Positions 8,907 through 16,468 of a stretch of 45,592 nucleotides of DNA are shown piece by piece. The notes under the pieces are model-generated. The model was not told the DNA's origin and searched no databases. It was given only the letters and a program-made list of their open reading frames with translations. The stretch's first letter is position 1, and every line of letters begins with the position of its first letter. Position numbers and translations under genes: made by a program. This stretch comes from Pokkaliibacter plantistimulans (GTDB lineage Bacteria; Pseudomonadota; Gammaproteobacteria; Pseudomonadales; Balneatricaceae). The stretch spans positions 1-45,592 of the forward strand of contig NZ_LAPT01000013.1 in NCBI RefSeq assembly GCF_003194385.1, in the 5' to 3' direction.

Positions 8907-10418
8907 TCAGGCCGCGGTAGCCAGTGCCATGATGGCTTCCTGAGTGGTATTGCCCGGCAGCTCACCGGCGATATGGCCATCGCGCATGACCAGTACCCGG
9001 TCACTCATGGCCAGAATTTCCGGTAACTCACTGGAAATCATCAGCACCGCCACTCCACGCAGGGCCAGCTCACTGATGGCCCGGTAGATTTCACTCTTGG
9101 CGCCGATATCTACACCGCGGGTTGGCTCATCGAGAATCAGCACTTTGGGGGCGATTTCCATCCAGCGTGCCACCAGCAATTTCTGCTGATTGCCGCCAGA
9201 CAGCGAGCCTGCGCTGACGTTGCGATGGGCAACCTTGACCTTAAGCTCGTCAATACATTCGTCAGCGCGCTGATTGAGGCGGGGATGTTTGAGCCATCCC
9301 AGCCAGGCGAAACTCGGCAGCACGTTGAGCAGCATGTTGTCGCGAGCGCTCATATCGAGGAACAGGCCCAGCTCCTTGCGGTCTTCGGTGAGATAGCCAA
9401 TGCCTGCGTTGATGGCATCCTGCGGATGTCTGAACTGCATGGTCCGGCCCTGCATGGAGAGCGAACCGGCACTGGCCTTGCTTGCACCAAAGATCAGTTT
9501 TGCCAGCTCGGTGCGGCCTGAACCCACCAGACCGGCCAGACCGACCACTTCACCTGCGCGAAGGCTGAGCGAGCAGGGAGCGACGTCAGTCCCGTCGGTC
9601 AGACCATCGATCTGCAGCACGGTGTCGCCAAAGGCGTGAGGCTGGCTTTTCTGATACAGCGAGGTGAGCGGGCGGCCAACCATCATCTGTACCAGGCGTT
9701 CAGCATCAATCTGCTGCTTTTCCAGGGTGCCAATGTAGGTGCCGTCGCGCAGAACGCTGACCCGGTCAGCCAGAGCGTAGATTTCAGCCATACGGTGGCT
9801 GATGTAGACGATGGCCAGTCCCTGATCGCGCAGCTGGCGGATCACCCGGAACAGAGCCTCGGTTTCGCGGTTGGAAAGTGCAGCGGTGGGTTCGTCCATC
9901 ACCAGCACCCGGCACTGCCGTAACAGCGCCCGGGCGATTTCCACCTGTTGCTGTTCTGCGATGGACAGGCTGGCGACCTTGCTGTCGGCAGCAAAGCTGC
10001 AGGACAGGCGCTGCAGTACCTGCGTGGCTTCGCGGTTCATGGCGGCGCGATCTACGCGCCAGCCTTTTTTCAGCTCGGCACCGAGAAACAGGTTCTCCGC
10101 CACGGTGAGATTGGGGGAAAGTTTGATTTCCTGATGGATGATGGAAATGCCAGCCGCGATGGCATCGGCGGGGCCTTTCAGCTGGCAGGCCTTGCCATCC
10201 AGCAGGATGCTGCCTTCATCAGCCTGATACACGCCGGACAGGACTTTCATCAGCGTGCTTTTGCCTGCGCCGTTCTCGCCCATTAATGCCAGGATTTCCC
10301 CCGGATAGAGTTGCAGATCCACACCCTTGAGGGCATGTACTGCGCCGAAGCGTTTGCCGATGTTTTGCATCACCAGCAGCGGGGTCGGTTCGGCAGGAGT
10401 CGGTATCGCCGCGTGCAT
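8907..10418 (-). CDS. Sugar ABC transporter ATP-binding protein (RbsA-like)
   Basis: A 503-residue protein with two ABC cassettes, as in RbsA/MglA. Cassette 1 has Walker [10 protein letters not shown] (47-55) and Walker [12 protein letters not shown], with a degenerate signature. Cassette 2 has a degenerate Walker A ([12 protein letters not shown]), a full signature LSGGNQQK and Walker [13 protein letters not shown]. This split is normal for the family. It is the first gene of the operon and powers import through the downstream permease. The 312-bp region shared with the rightward PEBP gene carries the promoter. Confidence 0.93.
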   Translation of the reverse strand: MHAAIPTPAEPTPLLVMQNIGKRFGAVHALKGVDLQLYPGEILALMGENGAGKSTLMKVLSGVYQADEGSILLDGKACQLKGPADAIAAGISIIHQEIKLSPNLTVAENLFLGAELKKGWRVDRAAMNREATQVLQRLSCSFAADSKVASLSIAEQQQVEIARALLRQCRVLVMDEPTAALSNRETEALFRVIRQLRDQGLAIVYISHRMAEIYALADRVSVLRDGTYIGTLEKQQIDAERLVQMMVGRPLTSLYQKSQPHAFGDTVLQIDGLTDGTDVAPCSLSLRAGEVVGLAGLVGSGRTELAKLIFGASKASAGSLSMQGRTMQFRHPQDAINAGIGYLTEDRKELGLFLDMSARDNMLLNVLPSFAWLGWLKHPRLNQRADECIDELKVKVAHRNVSAGSLSGGNQQKLLVARWMEIAPKVLILDEPTRGVDIGAKSEIYRAISELALRGVAVLMISSELPEILAMSDRVLVMRDGHIAGELPGNTTQEAIMALATAA

Positions 10419-10730
10419 CTCGGCCTCCGGTCAGTTGTTCTTGAAATTGTTTTCTGATGGAGGGGATTACACAGGGCTTATGTGAATGGCAGATTTGATC
10501 CGGGCGTAGGCCCGTTAACATTTGAAATATTCGTGACTGGAGATATTGGTGATTGTGAAGGGCAGAGAGGCGGTCTTTTCCGCAAATATTGATCGATTCT
10601 ATTCTGACCCTATGAGTACAATCGGCGAGGGGCCGACGGTACAAAGGTTGCGATGGCTGCCGTCACGACCACCGAGCAAGATCACTGTGAGTAGTTATTC
10701 TTTATTCAACAATCAGGCAGGTGACCACAG
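10419..10730. other. Divergent intergenic region, sugar transporter / PEBP
   Basis: 312 bp between divergent genes. It must contain promoters in both directions. I see no clear LacI-type operator and only a half site for CRP (TGTGA near 10480), which is not enough to call catabolite control. Confidence 0.4.
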
Positions 10731-11360
10731 ATGAAATTAGTCAGTACCAGCTTCAAGCATGGGGATGCGATCCCACCCCGTTTTGCCTTTGGAAAGATGG
10801 ACCCGAACAGCCATGTGGCGCTGTCCGACAATGTGAATCCCCATATGGCCTGGAGTGATGCACCTGCGGGCACTCAATCCTTTGTGCTGGTCTGCCACGA
10901 TTACGATGTGCCGAGCAAGGGAGATGACGTCAATCAGGAAGGCAAGGTTGTGCCTGCTTCATTACCTCGGGTCGACTTCTTTCACTGGTTGCTGCTGGAT
11001 ATTCCCGCCACGATGAATGAGATTACCGAAGGCAGCCAGAGTGCGGGTATTACTGCCCGCGGCAAGGCTGGCCCCGCTGCTGCGGAAGGGTTGCGCCATG
11101 GCATCAACGACTACACGGCCTGGTTCCATGGTGATGCGGATATGGGCGGCACCTATTATGGCTACGATGGCCCCTGCCCACCCTGGAATGATGAGATCCT
11201 CCACCATTACGTCTTCACGGTTTATGCGCTGGACGTACCCAGTATCGAAGTCAAAGGCAGCCTGACGGGGCAGAACATACTGGATGCACTGGACGGTCAT
11301 ATTCTGGGGCTGGCCAGCATGGAAGGGACCTACACCCTGAACCCGGCAGTGGCGGGGTAA
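10731..11360 (+). CDS. YbhB/YbcL-family (PEBP, Raf kinase inhibitor-like) protein
   Basis: A 209-residue phosphatidylethanolamine-binding-like protein. The conserved core is visible: NPHMAWSDAPAGTQSFVL near residues 36-53, a CHDYDVP segment, FFHWLLLDIP and the YYGYDGPCPPW ligand-site loop, followed by HHYVFTVYALDV. Bacterial YbhB/YbcL proteins have no settled function. It is a single gene divergent from the sugar transporter. A bidirectional terminator sequence that once ended it is now split by an IS4-family element about 60 bp downstream. Confidence 0.9.
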   Translation: MKLVSTSFKHGDAIPPRFAFGKMDPNSHVALSDNVNPHMAWSDAPAGTQSFVLVCHDYDVPSKGDDVNQEGKVVPASLPRVDFFHWLLLDIPATMNEITEGSQSAGITARGKAGPAAAEGLRHGINDYTAWFHGDADMGGTYYGYDGPCPPWNDEILHHYVFTVYALDVPSIEVKGSLTGQNILDALDGHILGLASMEGTYTLNPAVAG

Positions 11361-11418
11361 GGTCTGGTACCTGGGCGGGCCTGACTGGAGATACCATTCA
11401 TCCAGGTCGTTCTTACAT

Positions 11419-11439
11419 AAAAAGGGGAAGCTTATGCTT
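11419..11439. terminator. Left half of an intrinsic terminator split by the IS
   Basis: AAAAAGGGGAAGC TTAT GCTT is the left half of a stem-loop whose right arm GCTTCCTC lies at 12872-12879. Without the element and one copy of the duplication the sequence reads GGGGAAGC-TTAT-GCTTCCTC (one G-T pair). On the minus strand it ends in TTTTT, a classical terminator. On the plus strand it is followed by ATTTTG. Confidence 0.7.
11428..11439. repeat. Target site duplication, left copy
   Basis: AAGCTTATGCTT here is identical to 12864-12875. Depending on where the terminal T/A of the element is counted, the duplication is 10 to 12 bp, within or near the range known for IS4-family elements. The repeat is itself palindromic (AAGC-TTAT-GCTT). 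Confidence 0.9.
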
Positions 11440-11488
11440 AATGCCAGTCAGTTTAGCCTAACAGCTTGACCTTTTGCGCCCTGAAACG

Positions 11489-11521
11489 AAAATCCGATGC
11501 TTGTTTTGAGCATCGGATTTT
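11489..11521 (+). promoter_or_regulatory. Hairpin guarding the transposase start
   Basis: AAAATCCGATGC (11489-11500) and GCATCGGATTTT (11510-11521) form a perfect 12-bp stem with a 9-base loop, continuing into TTTATG, the transposase start. It looks like an intrinsic terminator or an RNA structure that hides the start region. This would limit transposase expression from transcripts entering from outside, a strategy known for IS10 and IS50. Confidence 0.7.
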
Positions 11522-11523
11522 TT

Positions 11524-12855
11524 ATGCGACTTTCCCGCGCCTTGGCACTGACTCACGAAGTGGCTTCTGCTACTCACTCCCTTGACGAGCTGGGGGCGCT
11601 GCTTGATCCAGAGCTGGTCAGCACCGCACTGGAAACGGCGGGAGTGGCGACCCTGCGTAAGCGACGTCTCCCCCTTGAAGCCATGATCTGGTGTGTGATC
11701 GCCATGGCGTTGTTTCGCCGGATGTCAGCCTGGGATGCCGCGAGCCGTATGGACATCATGCTGCCAGGGCAAAGGCCATTGGTCGCGCCCAGTGCCATCG
11801 TGCAAGGTCGCCAGCGCTTGGGCAGTGCTGCGGTGCGAGAAGTCTTTTCCCTGACTCAACAACGCTGGCATGCCAGCGCTAATCACCCCACGTGGGCCGG
11901 TTTGCGCTTGCTCAGTGTCGATGGCGTGGTCTGGCGCACGCCGGATACGGACGACAACCGCAAGCACTATGGCAGCGCCAGTAATCAGCATGGCGATACC
12001 GGCTATCCCCAAGTTCGCATGGTCTGCCAGATGGAGCTGACCAGCCACATGCTGGTGAGTAGCGCTTTTGCCGGTTACCACAGCAACGAGATGAAACTGG
12101 CCGGACAACTGATCGACAGTACACCCGATCACTCGCTGACCTTGTTCGACCGTGGTTTCTATTCACTGGGGTTACTTCATCGCTGGCAACAGACAGGCAC
12201 TCAGCGCCATTGGCTACTGCTGCTGCGCAAGGATGCTCACTACGAGGTGCTGCGTAAGTTAGGGCGCCACGATGCCATCGTCTCGCTAAAGACCTCGCCG
12301 CAGGCGCGTAAACAATGGCCCGACCTGCCAGACACGCTACAGGCTCGGTTATTAAGCAAGACCATCAAGGGCAAAGTGCGGCAGGTACTGACATCGATGA
12401 TCGATCCTCTGCACTTCCCACCCGACGACATCGTGGAGCTGTACAGCCAGCGTTGGGAAATCGAACTGGGCTATCGAGAAATGAAGCAAGGCATGCTCGC
12501 GGGTCACTACACCCTGCGAAGTAAAACGCCGGAGATGATTGAACAAGAACTGTGGGGCGTACTACTGGGGTACAACCTGCTGCGTTATCAAATGCTGGAA
12601 ATGAGTCGCCACTGCCCTGGCATCTACCCTTGTGAAATGAGCTTCACCGCTTGCACCTGGGCGATTCTGGGCTTCTTGAACGGGGTCTCTTTGAGGCATC
12701 CTGGCAACATCCCTCGCTACCTGGCCGAACTACAGGCCTCGGCTATGCACTACGTCCTGCCTCATCGACGTGAGGATCGCAGTTATCCGCGGGTGGTCAA
12801 ACCCAAGCCGTCCAAGTATCCGACCAGAAATAAAAATGCCAGTCAGCTTAACTGA
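11524..12855 (+). CDS. IS4-family transposase
   Basis: A 443-residue DDE transposase closely resembling the IS4 protein of E. coli in length and motifs. Recognisable segments are LRKRRLPLE near residue 45, the first Asp in [12 protein letters not shown], the second Asp in [13 protein letters not shown] and the Y-x2-R-x3-E-x6-K motif [15 protein letters not shown] with the catalytic Glu. The C-terminus ends in basic residues and the stop lies within the right end. ATG at 11524 aligns with the usual start; an ATG at 11497 lies inside the preceding hairpin. There is no frameshift or missing catalytic residue. Confidence 0.95.
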   Translation: MRLSRALALTHEVASATHSLDELGALLDPELVSTALETAGVATLRKRRLPLEAMIWCVIAMALFRRMSAWDAASRMDIMLPGQRPLVAPSAIVQGRQRLGSAAVREVFSLTQQRWHASANHPTWAGLRLLSVDGVVWRTPDTDDNRKHYGSASNQHGDTGYPQVRMVCQMELTSHMLVSSAFAGYHSNEMKLAGQLIDSTPDHSLTLFDRGFYSLGLLHRWQQTGTQRHWLLLLRKDAHYEVLRKLGRHDAIVSLKTSPQARKQWPDLPDTLQARLLSKTIKGKVRQVLTSMIDPLHFPPDDIVELYSQRWEIELGYREMKQGMLAGHYTLRSKTPEMIEQELWGVLLGYNLLRYQMLEMSRHCPGIYPCEMSFTACTWAILGFLNGVSLRHPGNIPRYLAELQASAMHYVLPHRREDRSYPRVVKPKPSKYPTRNKNASQLN

Positions 12856-12863
12856 CTGGCATT

Positions 12864-12885
12864 AAGCTTATGCTTCCTCATTTTG
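12864..12885. terminator. Right half of the split terminator with target duplication
   Basis: AAGCTTATGCTT (12864-12875) is the right copy of the target duplication. GCTTCCTC (12872-12879) followed by ATTTTG is the right arm of the ancestral terminator. On the minus strand it lies 13 bp after the stop of the small ORF at 12893-13009. Confidence 0.7.
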
Positions 12886-12892
12886 TTACTGA

Positions 12893-13009
12893 TCAGGCCG
12901 TCTGGCCGCGCGCATTGCCTGTTTTGAGCAGAGAGTAGCGGGTAAACCGGTACGGATCGCCCACAGGTTCGCGGGCCACGCGCTGCGGCTGCTGAAAGGC
13001 AGTTTCCAT
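12893..13009 (-). CDS. Candidate small protein, 38 residues
   Basis: An open frame of 38 codons plus stop. It starts at ATG 13009 four bases after AAGGA and stops at 12893, just 13 bp before the (now IS-split) leftward terminator. Codon third positions are G/C-rich as in the neighbouring genes. The peptide begins METAFQQPQRVAR and continues with VGDPYRFTRYSLLKTG; it is basic and has no membrane segment. I do not recognise a family. A LexA-like palindrome and a possible -10 lie 44-63 bp upstream. The position directly before a terminator, the ribosome binding site and the codon use together make it a real gene candidate. A second overlapping frame starting at 13014 has a worse start. Confidence 0.5.
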   Translation of the reverse strand: METAFQQPQRVAREPVGDPYRFTRYSLLKTGNARGQTA

Positions 13010-13052
13010 TCCATCCTTACATGGCGGTTCTGTCCCCAGGGACGTTGCTCAA

Positions 13053-13072
13053 TACTGGTATTTATACCGTTA
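13053..13072. promoter_or_regulatory. LexA-like palindrome upstream of the small ORF
   Basis: TACTGGTATTTATACCGTTA keeps the CTG half of the gammaproteobacterial SOS box and a GGTAT/ATACC symmetry, but the other half reads CGT instead of CAG. On the minus strand TATAAA within it could be a -10 for the small ORF. It may be a LexA site or another repressor's operator. Confidence 0.3.
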
Positions 13073-13879
13073 TCTATTGTCGATTTTCATTCGATGACAT
13101 GGCGAGGTGTCTGGAGACAAGTTAATCAGGCAAAAGACAATGTCTGCGTAGCAGGTGAAGGGCGCTTTCTGACAAGTCGGCGTTGGTCTCCGACATGTGT
13201 TAAGGGGAGAAGTGGGATTTATCCGGACTGAAAATGAGATGTACTAAAAATACTAAAATACATAGTAAGTATTTTATTCGTCCTGCCAGGTAAACACGCT
13301 GCGGCCCCACCCCGTGCAAAGCTGCTTGCCAGATTGAGGTTGCCCTTGCCGGAATATCTGGCAAGGGCAGGGAAGAGGTAGAAGGGCCGAGTGCGCTCGG
13401 GTTGAGGCAGATCCAGCTCGGCCATTAACTCCTTCAAGATCGGTGGCATACCATGCGGCTTGACACCTTTGCATCCCGTTTTGCCGGGGTTGTCTGTCAT
13501 CTCTCCGGCTGTGACTGGCTGCACTGCCTCATGATAGGAATTGGTATTCAGCGGCGAGAGGTGCGGATCAGCCCAGCGACGCACAGTAGTGAGCGGCGCA
13601 GCCTGACATAGTCCATTGTTCTACCTATTGATTTATCGGTAATTCTTGCCTGTTTATATTCTGGTGATGGTGCTCTATAGCGTGGGTGGTCAATTGCGAA
13701 CGAAACAGGCAATCTGGCCAGATCGCTCAGCAGGAAATAAGCGAACGCGGATCAGAAAAAATAGCCCGACAGGGGGCTAGGCAAATCGGCTGGCACAGGT
13801 GTAGGGTGTTGCCTCAGGTCACCGCTGTGTGACCGCGTCGCTCGGACGGTTCCGGGCGCTTACGTATGTCGAGGACAAC
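13073..13879. other. Long intergenic region before alaC
   Basis: About 800 bp with no gene I can support. It contains a strong hairpin at 13341-13369 and an AT-rich patch at 13230-13275. A 121-codon open frame on the minus strand (13219-13584) begins with GTG, has no ribosome binding site and no family resemblance, so it is not called. Base composition is mixed; a decayed gene is possible. Confidence 0.4.
13341..13369. other. Perfect 10-bp hairpin
   Basis: TGCCCTTGCC (13341-13350) pairs with GGCAAGGGCA (13360-13369) around a 9-base loop. A second short pairing (TTGCCAGAT 13325-13333 with ATCTGGCAA 13356-13364) competes with it. There is no T run on either side, so it is an RNA structure or a protein site rather than a clear terminator. 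Confidence 0.6.
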
Positions 13880-15142
13880 ATGGCTAAAGATTCTTCCGTA
13901 CCCCCAGTACGTCGTTTTTCCCGTATTGATCGTCTTCCCCCCTATGTATTCAACATCACTGCTGAACTGAAAATGGCTGCCCGTCGTCGTGGCGAAGACA
14001 TTATCGATTTCAGCATGGGCAACCCAGACGGCCCGACGCCTCCTCATATCGTCGAGAAGCTGTGTACGGTTGCGCAACGGGAAGACACCCACGGTTACTC
14101 TACCTCCCGTGGTATTCCTCGCCTGCGTCGTGCTATTTCCCGCTGGTATGCTGACCGCTATCAGGTTGATATCGACCCTGAAGAAGAAGCTATTGTCACC
14201 ATTGGTTCAAAAGAAGGGCTGGCGCACCTGATGCTGGCGACCCTTGACCATGGCGACACGGTGCTGGTGCCCAATCCCAGCTATCCGATCCATATCTACG
14301 GCGCGGTTATTGCCGGTGCGCAGGTGCGCTCAGTACCTCTGATTCCCGGTGTCGATTTCTTTGTGGAGCTCGAAAGGGCCATCCGTGAGTCGATCCCCAA
14401 ACCGAAAATGATGATCCTCGGTTTCCCCTCCAACCCCACGGCCCAGTGCGTCGAGCTGGAATTTTTCGAGCGTGTGGTCGCGCTGGCCAAGCAATATGGG
14501 GTGCTGGTGGTGCATGATCTGGCCTATGCCGACATCGTTTACGATGGCTGGAAAGCGCCTTCTATCATGCAGGTACCGGGCGCCAAGGATGTGGCCGTGG
14601 AGTTCTTCACCCTGTCGAAGAGCTACAACATGGCCGGCTGGCGTATCGGTTTCATGGTGGGTAACAAAGAGCTGGTGCAGGCTCTGGCGCGGATCAAGAG
14701 TTACCACGACTACGGCACATTCACGCCCCTGCAGGTAGCCGCCATTGCTGCCCTGGAAGGGGACCAGCAGTGTGTGCGGGATATCGCCGAGCAGTATCGC
14801 CTGCGCCGCAACACCATGGTGAAAGGGCTGCACGAGGCCGGCTGGATGGTGGATAACCCCAAAGCTTCCATGTATGTCTGGGCCAAAATTCCTGAACCTT
14901 ATCTGCACCTGGGGTCACTAGAGTTTGCCAAGAAGCTACTGGCCGAAGCCAAAGTCTGTGTCTCACCCGGTATCGGTTTTGGTGACTACGGCGATGACTA
15001 CGTGCGCTTTGCGCTGATCGAAAATCAGGACCGTATTCGTCAGGCCGTCAGGGGCATCAAAGCGATGTTCCGTGCTGACGGGCTGGTCAAGCCGGAACAG
15101 AAGGCCAAACCCGAGGTTCATAAAGAGCCTGGCGAAGCCTGA
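13880..15142 (+). CDS. alaC: Alanine transaminase, AlaC-type (class I aminotransferase)
   Basis: A 420-residue PLP-dependent aminotransferase of fold type I. It resembles AlaC (YfdZ), which makes alanine from pyruvate with glutamate as donor. Motifs include the N-terminal [32 protein letters not shown], the NPSYPIH segment and the PLP-binding lysine in [15 protein letters not shown]. The C-terminal arginine region ([10 protein letters not shown]) is present. The start at 13880 follows GAGGACAAC; an earlier in-frame ATG at 13829 lacks a site and extends beyond the family N-terminus. A terminator follows 29 bp after the stop, so it is a single-gene unit. The distinction from other class I aminotransferases such as an aspartate or methionine enzyme is by motif only. 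Confidence 0.85.
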   Translation: MAKDSSVPPVRRFSRIDRLPPYVFNITAELKMAARRRGEDIIDFSMGNPDGPTPPHIVEKLCTVAQREDTHGYSTSRGIPRLRRAISRWYADRYQVDIDPEEEAIVTIGSKEGLAHLMLATLDHGDTVLVPNPSYPIHIYGAVIAGAQVRSVPLIPGVDFFVELERAIRESIPKPKMMILGFPSNPTAQCVELEFFERVVALAKQYGVLVVHDLAYADIVYDGWKAPSIMQVPGAKDVAVEFFTLSKSYNMAGWRIGFMVGNKELVQALARIKSYHDYGTFTPLQVAAIAALEGDQQCVRDIAEQYRLRRNTMVKGLHEAGWMVDNPKASMYVWAKIPEPYLHLGSLEFAKKLLAEAKVCVSPGIGFGDYGDDYVRFALIENQDRIRQAVRGIKAMFRADGLVKPEQKAKPEVHKEPGEA

Positions 15143-15171
15143 TAACCCCATCCGTTACAGATAACAGAATG

Positions 15172-15201
15172 CCCTGAGGGATTTCCCTCGGGGTATTTTT
15201 G
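15172..15201 (+). terminator. Intrinsic terminator of alaC
   Basis: CCCTGAGGG (15172-15180), ATTT loop, CCCTCGGGG (15185-15193), then TATTTTTG. It is a compact GC-rich stem with a T run, 29 bp after the alaC stop. Confidence 0.92.
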
Positions 15202-15636
15202 TTTCTGGTGGATCAATAACGGGCATTGCTCAGGGCTGAAAGCGATTGTCCAGCCGCATCAGGGTAACAATCCGACATCTATCTGTTGCCTGCCTTTTTT
15301 GGGTAAAAGGGCAGTAAAATGCCGCGGAGCTGATTGGATTCAGCAGCAGGCTGCTTGAAAATCCTGCACTGCGGCGTTATCGAACCTGTCGCTGATGTTT
15401 GTGCGTTGCTTGCACGGTCTCTGTATGAGCCGTCGGTTTGTGATGACAAGGATCTGCTGGGGTAGAGGTGTACTCCGAGGACACCACGGACAGCCCAGAT
15501 CACTGCATCAACTCACTGTCTTTTTGTAAGACATATTTCCCGATTGTTAGAAGATAAGCAGACCATACAATAAGCAACTTATACTAAATTGCCGTTCCTT
15601 CTGGTCTTGTTGCTGACGTGCAGCACGGGGAAACGG
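15202..15636. other. Intergenic region before the MarR gene
   Basis: 435 bp with no supported gene. The distal part is AT-rich and contains the palindrome noted at 15570-15582, probably part of the marR promoter. Confidence 0.4.
15570..15582. promoter_or_regulatory. Possible MarR-type operator
   Basis: ATAAG-CAA-CTTAT is a perfect inverted repeat with a 3-base centre, 54 bp upstream of the MarR start. MarR proteins commonly repress their own gene through such AT-rich palindromes. No experimental match is implied. Confidence 0.35.
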
Positions 15637-16086
15637 ATGAGCAGTAGAAGCACACCTATGAAGTTGAATGACCAAAGCATCGGTTTCCTGATCGGTGACA
15701 TCTCACGCCATATGCGGCGTATGTTCCAGAAACGCCTTACCGACAGCCCCTTCACTACTGCACAGGCCAAGGTGCTGGTGCATCTGTCGCGCAACGAAGG
15801 GTTGCGTCAGGTGGATCTGGCCGAGTTGATGGAAGTTCAGCCTATTACGCTGGCACGCCTGATTGACCAGCTATCGGAAGCCGGGCTGGTTGAACGTCGC
15901 CCTGACCCGGATGACCGTCGAGCCTACCGACTGCATCTGCTGGAGAAGGCCACACCTCATCTGGAAATGATTGATCAACTTATTGCAGAAGTGACCCAGC
16001 ATGCACTCAAGGGCCTCGACCACATTCAGGTCGGTATGGTCATGGAAGCGCTGCAGGTCATGCGTAATAACGTTAACAACCGCTGA
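15637..16086 (+). CDS. MarR-family transcriptional regulator
   Basis: A 149-residue MarR-type winged-helix regulator. The domain runs from about residue 12 to 140. The recognition region is LRQVDLAELMEVQPITLARL, and the wing carries LVERRPDPDDRRAYRLHL, the classical MarR DxRxxxxxL signature. The start at 15637 has GGGG seven bases upstream; ATG at 15658 is a possible alternative. A LuxR-type pseudogene starts 55 bp after its stop. It probably controls its own promoter and an unlinked gene. Confidence 0.9.
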   Translation: MSSRSTPMKLNDQSIGFLIGDISRHMRRMFQKRLTDSPFTTAQAKVLVHLSRNEGLRQVDLAELMEVQPITLARLIDQLSEAGLVERRPDPDDRRAYRLHLLEKATPHLEMIDQLIAEVTQHALKGLDHIQVGMVMEALQVMRNNVNNR

Positions 16087-16141
16087 TTTGTATCACCCGG
16101 CGCAAGTGGGCACCTGCGCTGTCGTCCTCGGAGTGTGTGGT

Positions 16142-16435
16142 ATGAGCACTCTGTCTTCAGCGGTACCTGCCGGTGCCGTTCCTTCTGCCAGCAAAAACAA
16201 CAACGGCGACAAACGTCTTCTGCGACAAGCCTTCAGCCGGTTTTGCCATGATGACGCACTGACGGGCAGTGCAGGTGCTTGTACATCTGGCCCAGGGCAC
16301 TGCCAACAAGGTCATTGCCAGCGCACTGGACTGCTCACTGGCGATGGTCAAAACCCACCTGCAGCACATCTTTCGCAAGCTGGAAGTAACAGCAAGGCCG
16401 AAAACTTTGCCCTGCTGTACCGCGCCCGTCACTGA
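16142..16435 (+). pseudogene. LuxR-type HTH regulator with two compensating frameshifts
   Basis: The first 42 or so codons (from ATG 16142 after GGAGTGTGTGGT) run in one frame to DDALTG. The HTH core then continues in the next frame from about 16272: VQVLVHLAQGTANKVIASAL and SLAMVKTHLQHIFRKLEVT, a clear GerE/LuxR helix-turn-helix. At about 16392 the frame shifts back and the original C-terminus (SKAENFALLYRARH, stop at 16435) follows. The first lesion is best explained by loss of about five bases (two residues, the usual RE of LTxRE, are missing), the second by loss of one base. The intact protein would have been about 100 residues. Neither frame alone makes a useful protein. Sequencing error at both points is the alternative. 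Confidence 0.75.
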
Positions 16436-16468
16436 TCAGAGGGTATTAACTGTCCTGGACGTGAATAT

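Larger units (their letters stand above)
11439..12864 (+). mobile_element. Complete IS4-family insertion sequence, 1426 bp
   Basis: The ends are TAATGCCAGTCAGTTTA (11439-11455) and its near-perfect inverted copy at 12848-12864, one mismatch in 17. Direct repeats AGCTTATGCT flank it. Length and end sequence resemble E. coli IS4 itself. A single transposase gene fills the element, and its stop codon lies inside the right inverted repeat. With ends, duplication and an undamaged transposase, the copy appears recent and potentially active. Confidence 0.95.

Noticed and set aside
10419..10730. CRP site in front of the sugar transporter operon
   Set aside because: Only one TGTGA half site is visible and the second half is not conserved.
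13219..13584. 121-codon minus-strand frame starting with GTG
   Set aside because: No ribosome site, no recognisable domain, spans a strong hairpin and an AT-rich patch. Kept only as part of the intergenic description.
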